DNA from: Campylorhamphus procurvoides
Lineage: Eukaryota > Chordata > Aves > Passeriformes > Dendrocolaptidae
Reading direction: 5' to 3'
Assembly: GCA_013396655.1 (NCBI GenBank)
Contig: WBMV01004888.1
Coordinates: 1,426,001-1,490,000, forward strand
Length of the DNA: 64,000 bases
Numbering within the stretch: position 1 is the first letter of the stretch; each line of letters starts with the position of its first letter. This document shows, one piece after another, positions 11,301 to 24,700 of the stretch. The notes below the pieces were generated by a model. That model did no database searches, had not been told where the DNA came from, and worked only from the letters and a program-made list of their open reading frames with translations. The position numbers and the translations under genes are program-made.

Positions 11301-14245
11301 AATGCCAGCAAAACGGTTTTGGTTCCTTTCCTTGAAAAACATACTAAAATAAAACCCCTTTTTTCTCTGTACCTTGAGATGATGTTCAGCAGTACAGATG
11401 TTTTTTGTTTTATTGCAGCACACTCTTACCTACATCACTATTTTCCTCTCTAAAAACTTCCTTTCTTTCCCTTGCTTTATTTATAATGGGTCTTGGGTCG
11501 CATAAACAAACAACGTCTCTCAAAACTTTCTGTTAACACTACGTGTCTCTAGACAGCTTATCTTTGACCAAAGCAACTTCCATAGGCAAGTCATAAAGCT
11601 TTGTTTTAGAGATGTGCTGGAAATCCTGTGCTATTTAATGGTGAAATGGGCTTTGTTAGTTTTAGAATACTTTTGGGCAGTATTAATTTTTTCTTTACAG
11701 TAGAGTGCTAAAATGAGCCAGAATAGAGCTAGTACCATCCACTGAGCCCTTTTCAAAACATAAGGCAGAAAATGTCCTGCTATTATTGTCAGTGAACTTG
11801 GCAAGATTTCTTTACCTAAAGTATAATTCTCATGAAGATCAATGGTCTTGATTATTTGAATTTAAAAGTAGAAAAGTCATAGTCTTTTCTGGCATGTCTG
11901 CTGCTTACTGGTTCTTGCCATTGAGAATCTTATACTTTAAGCTTAGCTGATCTCCTCCAGCTTTGATTTTAATCATGAGTACCCTTACTGCTTCGCCTTT
12001 GAAATAAAAATAAAAAAAAAGTTGCTCAAATGCCATTTCTAGTCTTTCAAGAAAAAGAAGCCTTTCAGAGTATGTGAAAAGCAACCCTAAAATAGTAACA
12101 GAGGAATGAACCCCAGTTCTACCTGCAGTACCTCCAATACATGTCTCCCCAAACTTTTCACATAGGGTGGGAAGAACAGCAACCCGTGGGAAGGCCTTCA
12201 GAAGCAGAAGTCATGAGTGTTTTAAGTTGCTTTTGGTTATTCCCTTTGCCATTTTCACCTCTGATCTGAGCAGGCAGAAAGGGGAGGGTACCTGAAAAAA
12301 CTGGAATGGGAGAGGCACAACAATAAGACTGAGTATTTTAGAAGTGTGAGAATTGTCCTGTGTAGCCAGACTATTTCCCATGGCAAATGCCTGAAGTCAG
12401 TATTAAAGTTGGTTACAGAAATACCAACACTTAGAGCTCAATTTTCAAAATCAGATTTTTAATTCAGCAATTAAACACCTGCACACTGATTAGTTATTCA
12501 GAAAGCCTGTCAGCACTTACCTCTTTCAGTGGGTGTCAAGTGCCAATTTTAGGTCTAAGTGCAGATGTAGGTGCATGAACAGAGGGTTTCAAGATTGGAA
12601 ACCAGGCTCTTAACAACAACAGGTTCATCTGCCTGTGACTCCTCTGCACTGAACAGCAAAATCAGCTAAGCATAAATGGAGAGAAGGCTAAGAATAAGAA
12701 GCACAAACTAGCTAATAGCTGCTGTTACGGAATTGTCAGAAGATGACTTGCTGCTTGACAAGGAAAATACCATTCTGCTGAACAGGACAGCAGATTCTTC
12801 ACTTCCAAATTTATGATGTTTCCTTTCTTTGTTACCTTTTAGCTTCTGAAGTATTTTCCAGTGTCTTCATCTGCAGACTGAGCATATAATTTAATGGAGT
12901 ACAGCACCTTGAGAACCCACAGAGACTGGCTGCTCTTTGACACTCTTCTCCCATGGGGCAGAGATACTGTGCTAAGAGGCACCAAAGAACTCTTCTTAAG
13001 GAGTGAACAAAAAATCTGAAGGAATGGAGGAAAAAACTGTAATAAAAGACAGGATGCAAAATGAGACATTGAAGGCAGCAGGGCAAACACAACTCCTGTC
13101 ATCAGGTTTCTCTCTGATCTGGGGACAGATGGTCTATCATTCCTAGCTTGTGCTTCAAGATCCTTTGAGAGCTGTGATCAAGTATTTTCTTTAAATCCAG
13201 GCTGATAGTGTGAGCCACATATATCACAGATTTGAGGTATGAATTTCCACCTTATTGAATGTAAACCCAAAAAGAAAGGCAGTCTTGTCAGCCTTGTGCT
13301 AATATCTGCTGAAACCTTTCTTGTGTAGAGGAAAGAGATCAGTTTTAGGTTGTGAAAGAGGGGGCTCTATTTCTGCACATACCCAGCCAGATGCTGACTG
13401 AGAAACTGGAAATATTGCTGCTTTATGTAAGGCTTAGGGCAGGGACAAAATACTGTAAACACCTTTGTGCAGGACCTAGAGAAAGGAAAAGAAAACTCAC
13501 TGAACCAGAATGCTCAAGCTGGTATAAACAGCCCTGCAAAAGTCAGTAAATGGAGATAGTGTTTTGCCTTTAAAAATTTAGGTCTCTGAAAATGAAAGCC
13601 CCTTCTCAACCAGAGCAGAACTCCTCATTGGGATGAACAAAAGCATGAGGTTTGTGGCTGAAAAGGCAAAGATACTGCAGCCATGAAGGGGATAGAGGAA
13701 GTGCTCTGGCAGTGCACTCTCAAAAGTAAAAGTGACAAGACCCTAACCTCTTGCTGTCTGTGGGTGGGAGAAGGATGGTGAGAGCTAATGTTCTTCCCTC
13801 TTTCAAAGGAAATGATGATGCCACACAAATAAGTGTTGCAGGCTGAAGTGGCACTTTAGAAAGCTGCCTGAGTTAACCCTAACCTCAGGGAAGCTGGTTC
13901 AGCAGTGCTGTGCCAGGAAAACAGGAGCACCATGAAGAAAATGCTGCTTGGGTGCTATGGGTGGCTGAGCTCCTGCAGCGTGGAGGCTTCCCACCTCTTC
14001 TATGGATGGCAAAGATGAAGGCTCTCCTGTAGGGTCAAGATTTAGATTGTTAATAGCTGATATTCATCAGTCTGTCATCAGTGTTTATCAGAATAATGTC
14101 AAGCATGCAAAATCAGTCTATACCAGTGCCAGCAGACTTTTTTTTTTTTGTTAGCAGTCCTTTTTTCTTGCAGTGTGGGGGAATTAAACAGAAGGACCTC
14201 TTTGACTTTCCTTTGCTGTTCATTTGATTACCCTTTCCTCCCATC
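8345..14245. other. Unique non-coding sequence
   Basis: No gene or interspersed repeat is recognised. A perfect minus-strand donor (GAG before gtaagt, complement of 12516-12524) and a fair acceptor bound a 34-nt segment that has stops in all three frames, so it is not coding. A short (GT)n run lies near 10924-10934. Confidence 0.55.
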
Positions 14246-14539
14246 TTGTCTGTCCCTTACCTCTGCTCTGAGACTTGGCACCAGCTGCTTGGAAGAAGAA
14301 TATGTGGCATGGAAAATAAGATGCCCAAAGCTGATGGGGCCTCAAATCCTGTTCTCACGAAATATATGGAGAGCAACCACAGCCAGCTGGATTGGTGGAA
14401 TGAGGTCTATGATTATTATCAGTATCTTAGTGATGTCAAAAATGATGTTTCCAACAATAGAGCCACAATGTGCCTGATGCTGCTCTATTCAGAGAGTTTG
14501 GGCTCAAGGCAGGAAAGAGTGGAAGCAGAGATGAATTAA
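14246..14539 (+). other. Stop-free stretch, possible exon on either strand (unproven)
   Basis: The plus frame is open for 97 codons. Its centre has unusually protein-like composition (LDWWNEVYDYYQYLSD, aromatic and acidic). The complement over the same bases reads as a hydrophobic segment (GNIIFDITKILIIIIDLIPP) that stops after about 45 codons. The complement also has a consensus donor, GAG before gtaagg, at about 14262-14270. Complementary codons of aromatic/acidic residues naturally give hydrophobic ones, so at most one reading is real. I recognise neither protein. Confidence 0.15.
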
Positions 14540-14738
14540 CTTACAGTGAACCACTGCAGGATTAGAACCTTTGTTTCCCTTTATGCTTGGGTCTCCTTTC
14601 TCCAAATTGCATAACTTATTCTAGAAAAAACATCAGCATCTTGTCTAGTGTCATGCTGGTATTGCTGAATGTTGAGTAGGTGCCCTGTCATTTGGGGTTG
14701 TTGATACAACAAAGCTTTAATGATTAAGTTGCTGGGAA

Positions 14739-14761
14739 TTAAAAAAAAAAGAAAAAAAAAA
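14739..14761 (+). repeat. A-rich tract
   Basis: Ten A, one G and ten A follow ggaatt. It lies about 200 bp after the open stretch at 14246-14539. That is the position a poly-A tail of a retrocopy would occupy, but no upstream AATAAA or flanking duplication supports this. Confidence 0.7.
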
Positions 14762-15623
14762 GCCTTCAGTTCTTAGACTGTTTTTTAAATCCCATCATAG
14801 CTAAATAACATCTGTCATTCTATAAATACAGCAAGCCAGTCATTAACAGTGCAACTATTCACTGTTTACAGAGCTGCATTTGAAAAGAACCTAAATGCAA
14901 CGTATTTGCTGAAAACTGCATAGCATCTGCCTGCAATAGACTTGAAAAAACCCATCTTACATTCCAGTCATCTTCATATTCCAATATTTGGGTATCTCGT
15001 GTGTGACTAGCTGTCTTATTTTCTAGTGTCAGAGACGTGTTCCTGCTATAGGCAACATGAGTTTCTAATATGCACAGAAACTTCTTGTGTTCAGAACAAT
15101 GACCTTGGACCCCTGCTTCTATTTAGGTATATACAGACAGTTCATCAGACCCAGTCAGCCTCTTATCCAGGTAATGCCTTTTGCTGGATCAGGCAAAATA
15201 AACATAAGTTGTTTTCCTAACATTATGTTAGGAATTTCTTTTTAGCATCTTAGTTGTCATTAAACTTCAAATCCTATCCTTGTAGATCTTGAAAACCAAG
15301 ATGAGGTCCACATGCAGAAGCAAGGATCTCTATTCACTAAGGCTGAGCATCTTTATAATCCACAGAAGTTCTGGTGCACACTTAGTCCACTGGCATCAAG
15401 GTCCCTTCAGGATTTGGCTGCCTAGCCAGGCCATCACAAGTATGTATTTTAAACCAGACTTTTTTGCATTGCCTTTTTCCTGTGCAGATATGCTGATGCT
15501 TAGTAAAACCAATTCGACATTTCCCTAGGGGCTAAGGAGAGGAATTTTTTTCCTACCTACAACCCAACACTGTCACACATGTAGAATATAAGTGCATGTG
15601 AGAGATCCATCTGCTGTGTTTAG

Positions 15624-16173
15624 CTAAAAATTGCCTGAGAAATTAAAAAGTGACCTTTGGGTGGAAAGGCAAGGGTGTGCACAGTGAGATCCCATAATGA
15701 TTCCTTCCAGAGAAAAATCAGCCTGGAATGGAATATTTACAGTCCATGATAGAAGAGCCTGGCACCAAGAGAGTGTTCCTGTGTGGTGAATCAGCATTGG
15801 TTTCTCTCTCAGCAGGGCTGCTTCATTAATGGTGTTTCCCAGCAGGATGCTACAAAGGAGGTGGCACAGGAAGGCCAGAGCCATTGCTTTTTCTGTGAGA
15901 GAGGCCAGAGAGCCGTTGAGACTCCTGGCTGCTCTTGCAAAGGTACATTCACCCATGTCAAGATTGGCAGACTCCAGGCCCTTTTGTAATTATGTTCAGA
16001 AAAAGCTTTTTCCTCTTCATTGTGAACAAAGGGATAGATTCTTCCACCTATTTCTGCCTGTTTCATGCTTCTCCCACCACTCTGACCCCTCTGCTACAGT
16101 ATTGGTGGCAGGAGTGAGGGTAGGAGCCTACCAGGAGGAGGGAGCCTTTCTGAAGAAGAATGAATTGCTTTGA
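15624..16173. other. Stop-poor region with an exon-like island (15846-15942)
   Basis: Four to five frames on both strands stay open here for 60-115 codons, unlike the surroundings. Within it, tttcccagcag precedes a 97-nt plus-strand segment ending CAAAG before gtacat. It reads DATKEVAQEGQSHC followed by a Cys-rich run (CFFC...GCSC). The local base composition is higher in GC, which alone lowers stop frequency. No family is recognised. Confidence 0.12.
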
Positions 16174-16761
16174 AACACATCAGAGTGGATGGGTGTGAGC
16201 TGTGCTGTTTGAATTTCTTTTTTACTATTTTTTTAGCTTTATACTGCCATCCATGGCTTCTGAGTATCTTCCATATGACAACAATTAGCAATTCTAATTA
16301 TAGCAGTTGTATGGAAACTGTTAGATAAATACCCTTCGTGACTATGCTGACTCAGAGACATGGTTTTCAGAATCACAATGGTAGTGTAAGGCAGAAAAAT
16401 GTCTGCTTTGTGGAAGCTGACTGGACATATGGGGAAACTGGGGAGAATACGATCATGAAGTATGTTTCTCAGGTGGTACTGTGGCAGCATTTCCAGTCTA
16501 TCAACACACACAGCCCAATACGCATAGCCTGAAAGCTTTTCAGGCTTTTTAGGAAAAGATGCCTAGAAAATCTCCTCAGCAGATACACAAACAAACAAAA
16601 ATTCTAAAGGAAAAATGACATAGATTAAAGCCATTCACAAAATCTGCACAACAGATCTCCTGGGTGCAGTATATTCATGGGATGAAAGCTATAGAGATTA
16701 TGCTTTTTGAATGCTGCTTTTGCTACTTTTCCTTAATCAATGCTTCTCTTCCATACTGTAG

Positions 16762-16871
16762 CTTGATGGAAACGTCACTGAAGATGATGAGATGCACTCT
16801 ATTGACTTCAGTCATCTATGGATCAGGTCAGCAGCCTCCACAGTGCCTACGGATTGGATGTCCCATCTTGG
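16762..16871 (+). other. Exon-like island, 110 nt (unproven)
   Basis: A pyrimidine-rich acceptor (aatgcttctcttccatactg, then tag) is followed by 110 nt and a consensus donor, TTGG before gtaagt. One frame is open across the whole segment, beginning LDGNVTEDDEMHSIDF and ending PTDWMSHLG. That frame's flanking stops fall at the acceptor (TAG) and just inside the donor (TAA). It contains an N-glycosylation-type NVT. I do not recognise the peptide. Confidence 0.18.
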
Positions 16872-16879
16872 GTAAGTCT

Positions 16880-18379
16880 GGAGGGTTTTACTGGCACCAT
16901 GGATAGGTAGCAGGAAGATCCCATACATCGCTTTTCCCCTGGGACACCCAGTGCAATGACATAAAGGGAGTAGGTACATCCTCCTGCTTTGTGTCAGCCC
17001 AAAAAAAGTGGAACAACTCTGAGTGACTCTGGTCAGAGATAGGTCAACTTATTTTTTAACCTGTGCTTACCCTTGAAAGTATCATGGACCATGTACCTGA
17101 TAACAGCTGTGGTGGAAAACGTGGCCACAAAACAAGCTTGTTGTGTTCTCCTCTCACACTGTGTTCAAGCAGGCAAATGTGGTGGGGGCTGAATTCTTTG
17201 AAACTCAGCTTAGTAGCAGCAAATGCTATAAAATATGCACTACTTAAATATTGTCAGTAAATCAAGGAAAGCTGTCAGAAATTGGTATAACTTTGATGTT
17301 TAAAACAGTAATGGTAGAACTTATAGCAGTTTCATGCAACATGCATGGAAGATACATTTTAAATTAAACAGGAAATTGGCATATAGTGATAACAAACAGT
17401 AACTGAGGGTGTTTATTATGAGCTACCTTCAGCCTGAGGGATTGTGTACATGCAACATGCAAGCAAAACTTCTTGTTGAAACCTTCATGTCATATATCTA
17501 GCCCAGGAAGCAAGAGATGTGAAATTACCAAATTAGGATGGATGCAGGTTTCTTCCTCATTTGAGGAGAAGGAAGAACAATCTGAATTTTGAGATCTACT
17601 TACCATCATCTTTAAGAAAGGGAAGAATGTAAGCACAAGGGGAGTATTTAGGGCTGGAAGAGACCCTCACACCCCATGCGTAGTGTGATCTTCAACCTGA
17701 GACAGACTGGGGAGACTTTGGTGTTGAGTATATCTTATGTTTTTTAGAAGTTGTTGAAGCATTTAAGGAGTACAGGTCCCACCAGAAGAGAATGATAGCC
17801 TGAGGCTGAGATGTGAAAATGCACAGAAAGCCACAGCCCCAGGGCCATCATCTCCACCAGCAAAAGCATGCTGTTAAAATCAAAGCAGTATCACAGCTTG
17901 CTCCTCTCCTTGGGCCAGTGCTCAATGCCAGACAGAGCATGTTCCCCAAAGCACCTGCATGCTAAGTCCCCTGAAAGCACCACTGAGTTATTTCTTTTAC
18001 AGAGGTTGGTGGAACACTCCCAGCCCTGGCTGACTTAAATCTTTGGCTGAGATATTAACATGGACAAGGAGAGGAAAGAAATGCACACTGGGTTTCCTGT
18101 GGGCTCCTAAGGTGAAGTCCCAGTGTTAGCCAGTCTACTGTGGCCAGCTGGGGTGAAAAAGTAGCAAACACTTGCAGAACAAGACAAAAACTTCCTCCTT
18201 CCTTTCTGAGAGTTCTCTCCCCTCTACAAAGCATGCTACTACTGCATCACCCTGCGGAGGGGCTTAGCCACTCCATGGGGCTATGCATCTGCAAGTCCTT
18301 CTGACTACATGTAACTAATCTGGGATAAAACTGACTCAAAGCTGGACATCTTCCTGAGCTTAATAAATCTTTTAAAACA
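16880..18379. other. Unique non-coding sequence
   Basis: Nothing gene-like is seen. The phrase gggctggaagagaccctca at about 17652-17670 faintly resembles a CR1 3' terminus, but the following bases do not continue the match. Confidence 0.55.
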
Positions 18380-18730
18380 AGGAAGCCCAAAAATATCAAT
18401 GGTATTGTAATATATTACAGGAAATACTCTTGAGTTTTAATTTAAAATATTTTACTGCTGGCATAAGCTCCAGAATTACTTTTAAGTGCGTTTTATCTGG
18501 TCTTTATATGACATAAAGTTTCAATTAGTCATAATCAATGTAAATGGGGAGAAGTGTGCACCGCCATGTAAAATGAGAGTTGCATCTCTGACCTATGTCA
18601 GCCTTAGGGAGGAGATGACAGTGGCTGGTGAATGCAGGTCTTGTAAGATGAAATAGAAAGTTAAGCCATTAGTAATTATTGTTGCTAATAAAATGCACCT
18701 TGAAAATGGTTCTTTACTGTGTTAATATTT
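18380..18730. promoter_or_regulatory. Candidate conserved regulatory element
   Basis: This AT-rich stretch packs several homeodomain-type cores (caattagtcataatcaat, attagtaattattgttgcta) and TTTAAA-like words. It lacks simple repeats or transposon wording. The texture resembles vertebrate conserved non-coding elements, but this is judged by eye only, without any alignment. Confidence 0.15.
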
Positions 18731-18799
18731 TTTTGAATAACTTTCCTCTGTAAATATTATAGCCTTACCATGCTGAGAGGCTTCACCAGCCATTAAAAA

Positions 18800-21700
18800 G
18801 CAGGCTGAACATGACAGTGGTCCCACCCTAGAAGGTGGAGAGCTCTTTAGCCCTCACAATCGGCCCCCCTATTAAAGTCCATCTCTATTGCTTCATTCCT
18901 CACATAAATACTTGCTGCAATGCCAGGTTGATACCAAACTGAGGGGACATTACTGATAAAGAACTGCCAGAGAAAAGACTCCATTTAACTTCAGGAGTCC
19001 TTGAACCTGGCCAAAACAGAAGGCGGCCTCTACCCAAATATTAGCCATCTAATAATACTCTAGCCCATAGGCACTCAGGCTCCCTACATGGTTAATGTAA
19101 AGTTCAAGGCACCTCTACAGAGCAACAGGTCTACAGCCAAAGGTATGTTGTATATCAACAGGGGCACAATTTGGGCTTGGAAATAGATGTCTTTGTTTGG
19201 GTGGTAGCTCCGCCCAACTCTATTACCCACAGTATTACTGTGACTGGCCCATTCAAGTCCCTCTTCCCTTGTTTGCTGACATGTTTTTATTTGCAGCAAG
19301 ATTCAGGGGTGATCTATCCATAGCAGTTTTCATACAAAGGGCAGACTCTTTTTGGGCCAAGTACTGAGAGAAAATGCTCAAAGCAGAATGAGAAGGTATT
19401 TCTATTTTTTTTCCCTACAGGTCTGTGCCTCATCAAAGCCCTTAGATTCTCCTTCAGAAAACCAGGATCCTGCTGAGATATACACTAGACTAAACCACAA
19501 GCCTCTATAGTGTGTGAATGTGTATTTAAAACAGATTTTTGGAGGAAAATGAACATCATTCAATTTGCAGTTCTTGTTACCTTTGCAAAATAAGAATTGA
19601 CTCTGTCATGCACTGGACAAAGAAGGGATGGAGGGCAAAGATTGAAATTGGGTGTGAAGGCACTTGTCCAGCACCATGGAGCAAGACACAGCAAAGGGTG
19701 CAGAGAAAAATCCATGGGGGTGGAAGGCAGGAAGAGGATTTCAAAAAATAAAAAAATATACCCCCTTCCCATTTTCTTTTTCTCTTTTCCTAAACTTAAA
19801 GCTACCTGGCATAGTGTTAGGCACTTTTCCAAATGAGTGTTGTTATAAATAGTGCTCTGCAATGCAGCCTTCACATATGACTGAGTCTGCCTGCAGACAG
19901 CAAAGTGTGTCTCCATTTATAACCTCACTTTCTTACCTTGGTTCATCACCTTAATTTGCCACTGTTACTCGTGAGCTGACAGCTTCCAATTACAGTCACA
20001 TTTGCAATTCCAACAGAAAACATCAGGGTCTGGTTTTCAAAGGTTTGGTCTATTCTTTCCTGAGGAAGTGTTCTCCCTGCAGTCCACTCAACAACTTGTT
20101 TCTGAGATTGTGATCTTTTTCCCAGAGGTAGTTTAAACTATAGTGTAGTGGAGAACCAATGCAGTTCTCACTAGAAGTGTTACATGCAGTTACTGGGGAT
20201 TCCAGGTGCTACTTTGAATGTGTTCTGCGTTTATACCAAAAAAAGGACCTTTAAATTTGGATTGGAGTTTTCCTTAGAGATTTTTGCAGGTGTAAGATAA
20301 TGAATTGGTCATTTAAATAGGCTCAGTGAATACCACACTGATAGGAAGACAGATTTGGAAAGATATCATAGAGAAATCAAGGCTCGTGGCAAGTGAGGTA
20401 AATCAGAGAAGAGTTTATGGGAGCTGCTGTTGTTCAGGAGGGCAAGTATAAAGCTGCCAGGCAGAACTTGTCATTTTCTTGTCCAGACACTGTAGGGTTT
20501 GAGACCAGGAAGCCAGATCTTCCAGTTCTCTATTCCCAAACTCAGTCTCTCTGCCTCTTCAGCCACCTTCTAAATAGGAATGAGTGGGGGAAGAGAGATG
20601 TCATTGATGGAGAGCAACTCCCCAAACAGGCTCAGCATTGCAGGCTATAGAGAAGCTGATGAAGCATCTTGGAGTTGTCCTGGAGAACAGAGATACCTCT
20701 GGACTGAGCATTTGTGGGACATCAAAGGTGATTTGTATGGCTGAAGATGGGTCTCAGATCTGGTCCTCAGCTTTCCTGTTGTCCAAACACTGCATCACCC
20801 CTTCTGACCCCAGGACATCAACCATGTTGAGTAGATCCGAAATAGGAGCTTCTGTATCTGAATGTTTTTTTGTTTTTTTTCTTTTTTAAAGAGCTAAATA
20901 GAAGATGAAGCTACAGGAAGGGCCAAGGGACACCCAGATGCTGGCATGGAACATGTTAAACAAGCTGTCTGAAATTTGTAGACAGCTCAGGAGAAATCCT
21001 GCTGGTAATGGAGATGAAACAGACACTTTTTCCTTTCAAATATATAACAGTGGGCAGAAATGAAGTAATTTCCATGTTACTTTTCTTCTCAGCTGCTAAT
21101 GCTGCTCACTGACAACAGATGTCACAGTTAGAAGGACACAGCCCAGGAAGGGAGGCTGGTGCATCTGCCACTTCCTGCTTTGTGTCTTTTATTCAAACTG
21201 CAGCCGGTCCCCCCTTTTTGTAGTTAGTGGCTCTAACAGAGCCCTGCCTCTCTACTGTGTGCAAGAAGGAGACAAAAGCAACCATGAAATAAATGCCTTC
21301 TCCCAGGAGCAGGCTATTTAGAGTGCTGGTCTCAAGCTGACGTGAGTGGACAATCTTTGATCTGGGAGGAGTTGCACTGGCCATGTTAGGGACAGTCTGG
21401 AGTTGCTGGTGGGTCTTCCTTCTTGTGCTTTCATTTCCTCTATTAGCAGCATGTTTGAAAAGGGACTGCAGTTTATATCCTTGTATCAGAAGCTGTGACC
21501 TGTTACTTCTTTACAAGACTAAATAGAATTTCTTTGGGTAGTTAAACAGGGACAAGGCACAGGAAACTATAGCTTTTTATCCTTCTGGAATCTGAGTGCA
21601 AATATGATCTGCTTTTTGATAGCAGGATCACCTTTAGAACACAGCACAAAGGGTAATTCTGTCCCCTTTTAAAAGGAATTAATTTTGTGGTGCGTGAATT

Positions 21701-24700
21701 TGAGAAGAAAGGAGGAAGGGACTGGTGGGACTGTGTGGTCCAGAAGTCAAATGCTCAAAGCAGCTCCCTAGTGTAGTTAATATAGTTTGATTAAAAGTAG
21801 TTCATTTTTCTGTTCCACTAGTTATCACAGAGAATTGCTCCCAGCTCTGAGAACCCATCTTTCTGGGTGCAGGAGGAACTACAGTACCATTTGTCCAGTC
21901 CTATGAGCAGTGACCACTTATTCCCAAGCAAGGCTGCAGTCACAGTGTAACTGCAGGATGGATTTCAGCATGGGCAGGACACGGGCAGACATTGCCCAAG
22001 TGCAGTACTGCCATCCCTGAAGTGTCACGGGTGGATGCTAGAAAGGACCCACCATAGTGTTTATCAATGTACAGAAAAGACTAGTCTGGTCTGGTTTGTT
22101 GACAGTGTGAAATGCAATTAGAGAAGTGAGGTGCCTTCCCTGGGGCATTGGGTCCCTAAGAGAGAAGAAAAGATTCTGCACAGGGTGGGATCGCAGCCCA
22201 CCTCTGTGTGTTGTTTTGAGAAAAATATTTTCCTCTGTGGTGACACTGGGGCTGTTGCAGGGCTGCACCACACACGTATTTGCTGTTTCCCATCTAAATA
22301 TCACACAGCATAGATGAATAACAAGCAGAGACACCTGTGCCTGCACTTCAGTTGATCATTTTCTTAATTATGTGACATTTTTTGGTGGGTCAAAACATAC
22401 TAAAACAACCACTTAATGGAAAGCTGGTTAGACGTGTGTGATAAAATAAAGTTGTGCACGTAGTACTTCTTGGAAGTCCCCAAAGCATCTACTGGATTTT
22501 GAGTCTGATCCTCTTTTCTCTTCCCTAATGCAAATCAGGAAAGACCCCATCTGCCATTGCCATGTATGGGCACACACATAAAGGTTAGTAGGAGGTAAAT
22601 TTAATTAGAGATGGGTGGGGAGATTAATTTTATATGAAATGCCGTAGACAGCTTGGGTCACCCTATTGCAGTTGCAGAGCACCACAAGCTTCAAAAAACA
22701 TGGAATAAGGAGTATTCATCCTAGGGCATTGCTGCCCAGTTCTTAATTTTGACTACATGTGTGAGCAGAAAGCCCGTTTACTAGTTTGGCCGTGGGACGA
22801 AGGGCACAACACAAGGAAAGAGCAAAGCAGTTTTAAAGTAAAACGCCTTAAAAAAAACCTTTTCTGCATTTTCTGGCAGGATGAGGTACTTTGCCTTTCT
22901 TTATAAGCCAAAGAAACAGAGCAAACTATGAATACAGCCCTCTGAAATTGCTGGAAGCTGCAAAATGCAAACAAACATGCAGAATTATGAGAAACAAAAC
23001 ACCACAAATGTGTTCCTAAGCCACCTTTGGTTTTGCCCCGCACAGTGAATTGCTGTCCTTTCCAAGAGAGGCAGTGAGGGAGAAAGTGCACAAGACCATT
23101 ATAAAGGCTGCAAAGGGAAGGGAGAATCACAGATCCTGTAAAAGGGACTTATTATATTTACCAGCAATTTGGGGGTGGGGACACACAAAATTCTGGGAAG
23201 CTTTCAGTATATGCTTTTGTCAGAATTTCTACATGTGCTTCTAACCATGTTGCTGAGCATATGGTTGTGCCAAGGCGTTTGCACTGTATTACAGCCCTTT
23301 ATGAATCATGTCTGTGCTACACAGGTTTTATGTTTTGAAGAGCTGTGAGATCTAATGAGAACTTTTCCTGTCTCTGGCATAACACAATTACTTGCTGGAA
23401 GAGAAGTAGTCAGGTATGAAATGAATGAATTACGTAAGCAATTTTTTTTTAATGTGCTCTTTCTGTTCTTCTTCCCTTGAGATTTCCTACCATCCTGTGC
23501 CAGCTTTCCCCACTTGATCTATTATAAGAGCATTGATTTCCAAAGAGAAAATACAATTTTGAAAGACTTTTCTAAAATCATAGCTGACTGGCAGGGAGAA
23601 AATTTAATAGTGGGAGATGAAACTGGGACACTGGAGATAAGAAGTTAATAGGGGAGTTAGTCGTATACACAAAACAGCACTAGACAGGTAGATGTAAAAC
23701 AGCTCTTTGATTCCCTGCAGAACTTGCTGTAGTGAATAACACCTGTTCTGAACATCAGCAAGAGTCCCTCTGTGGCCAAAACTTACTGATGACCATCTCA
23801 AACAGAAGTTGCTGCTGTCTTGCAGGTTATATGATCTAGCTGGTTGGAGATGGGGAGAAATGAAGTTGTTGTATTCATGCCACTTAATTATGGAAAACCC
23901 CACAATATTGAAGCCCACAAGATCAGTGTCAGAGGAAGAAAAAAGATAAAAAATGAGTAACTGTTTTACAGCAGAATTCTAGAATTGTTACCCTGCTGTC
24001 TTCTTTTTAAAGTACTGCTGGAAATAAACTTTTAGATGAGGTGTTTGAGGGCACCATTGGTTTTATGGCAAGGGGCTGCAAGCACAACATGAATGTGCAT
24101 ACTTTAAGTACACTGCTGCATGTTTTAAACAACAACATCAAGGAAGCAAAATGTCTGCAGAATAAAAAAAGTGAAATAGAGTACCTCTGAATCACTTGCA
24201 TTTGCACAGGGAAGAAGTCTAGCCTTTCTCTGATCTACAGAGATTTATTGTGTTCCTTCCCCTGGTATGCTTGGAAATGATAAAAGCTATTCTGGGATAT
24301 TCCAGAACTCCTGTGGTCCCAGATAATTGTCCCAGGAGTTCAACATCACTAAAATATGGCAGTACACTCTTTGTAGGCTCATTGCTGCAAGCACCAGCTG
24401 GAAGTGAGGTTGTTGGCTGTCAGCTGAAGGACCCATAATGTGGCTCTTAGAACACAAGGCACAAATCAAATCCAGGACTGCAAGATACAGAAAAATAAAA
24501 GAAGACGCAAGAGCGGAGGTAGACCTTCAAATCTGTCCATTAGAAATGAAGCACAGCAGTGAGAATTACTGCCTGACAGCAGATGACTCTTTAATGTCCA
24601 AATTCACCCAGTTATTTAGATGTCTAACTCCCATTAATTTAAAAATATTTGACAGGCTACCCTTTTATCTCTTTTTTTTTTTTTGCATTAATTTCTCACC

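Noticed and set aside
12522..12555. Minus-strand segment with a perfect gtaagt donor and fair acceptor
   Set aside because: All three reading frames contain stops within 34 nt, so it is not coding; nothing else supports a non-coding exon.
16527..16545. 8-bp stem hairpin (gcctgaaa/tttcaggc) followed by a T run, like a bacterial terminator
   Set aside because: The window is vertebrate nuclear DNA with no operons; intrinsic terminators do not apply and such hairpins occur by chance.
17640..17700. Possible CR1 3' terminus (gggctggaagagaccctca)
   Set aside because: Only one short phrase resembles CR1 and the adjoining sequence does not continue the match.
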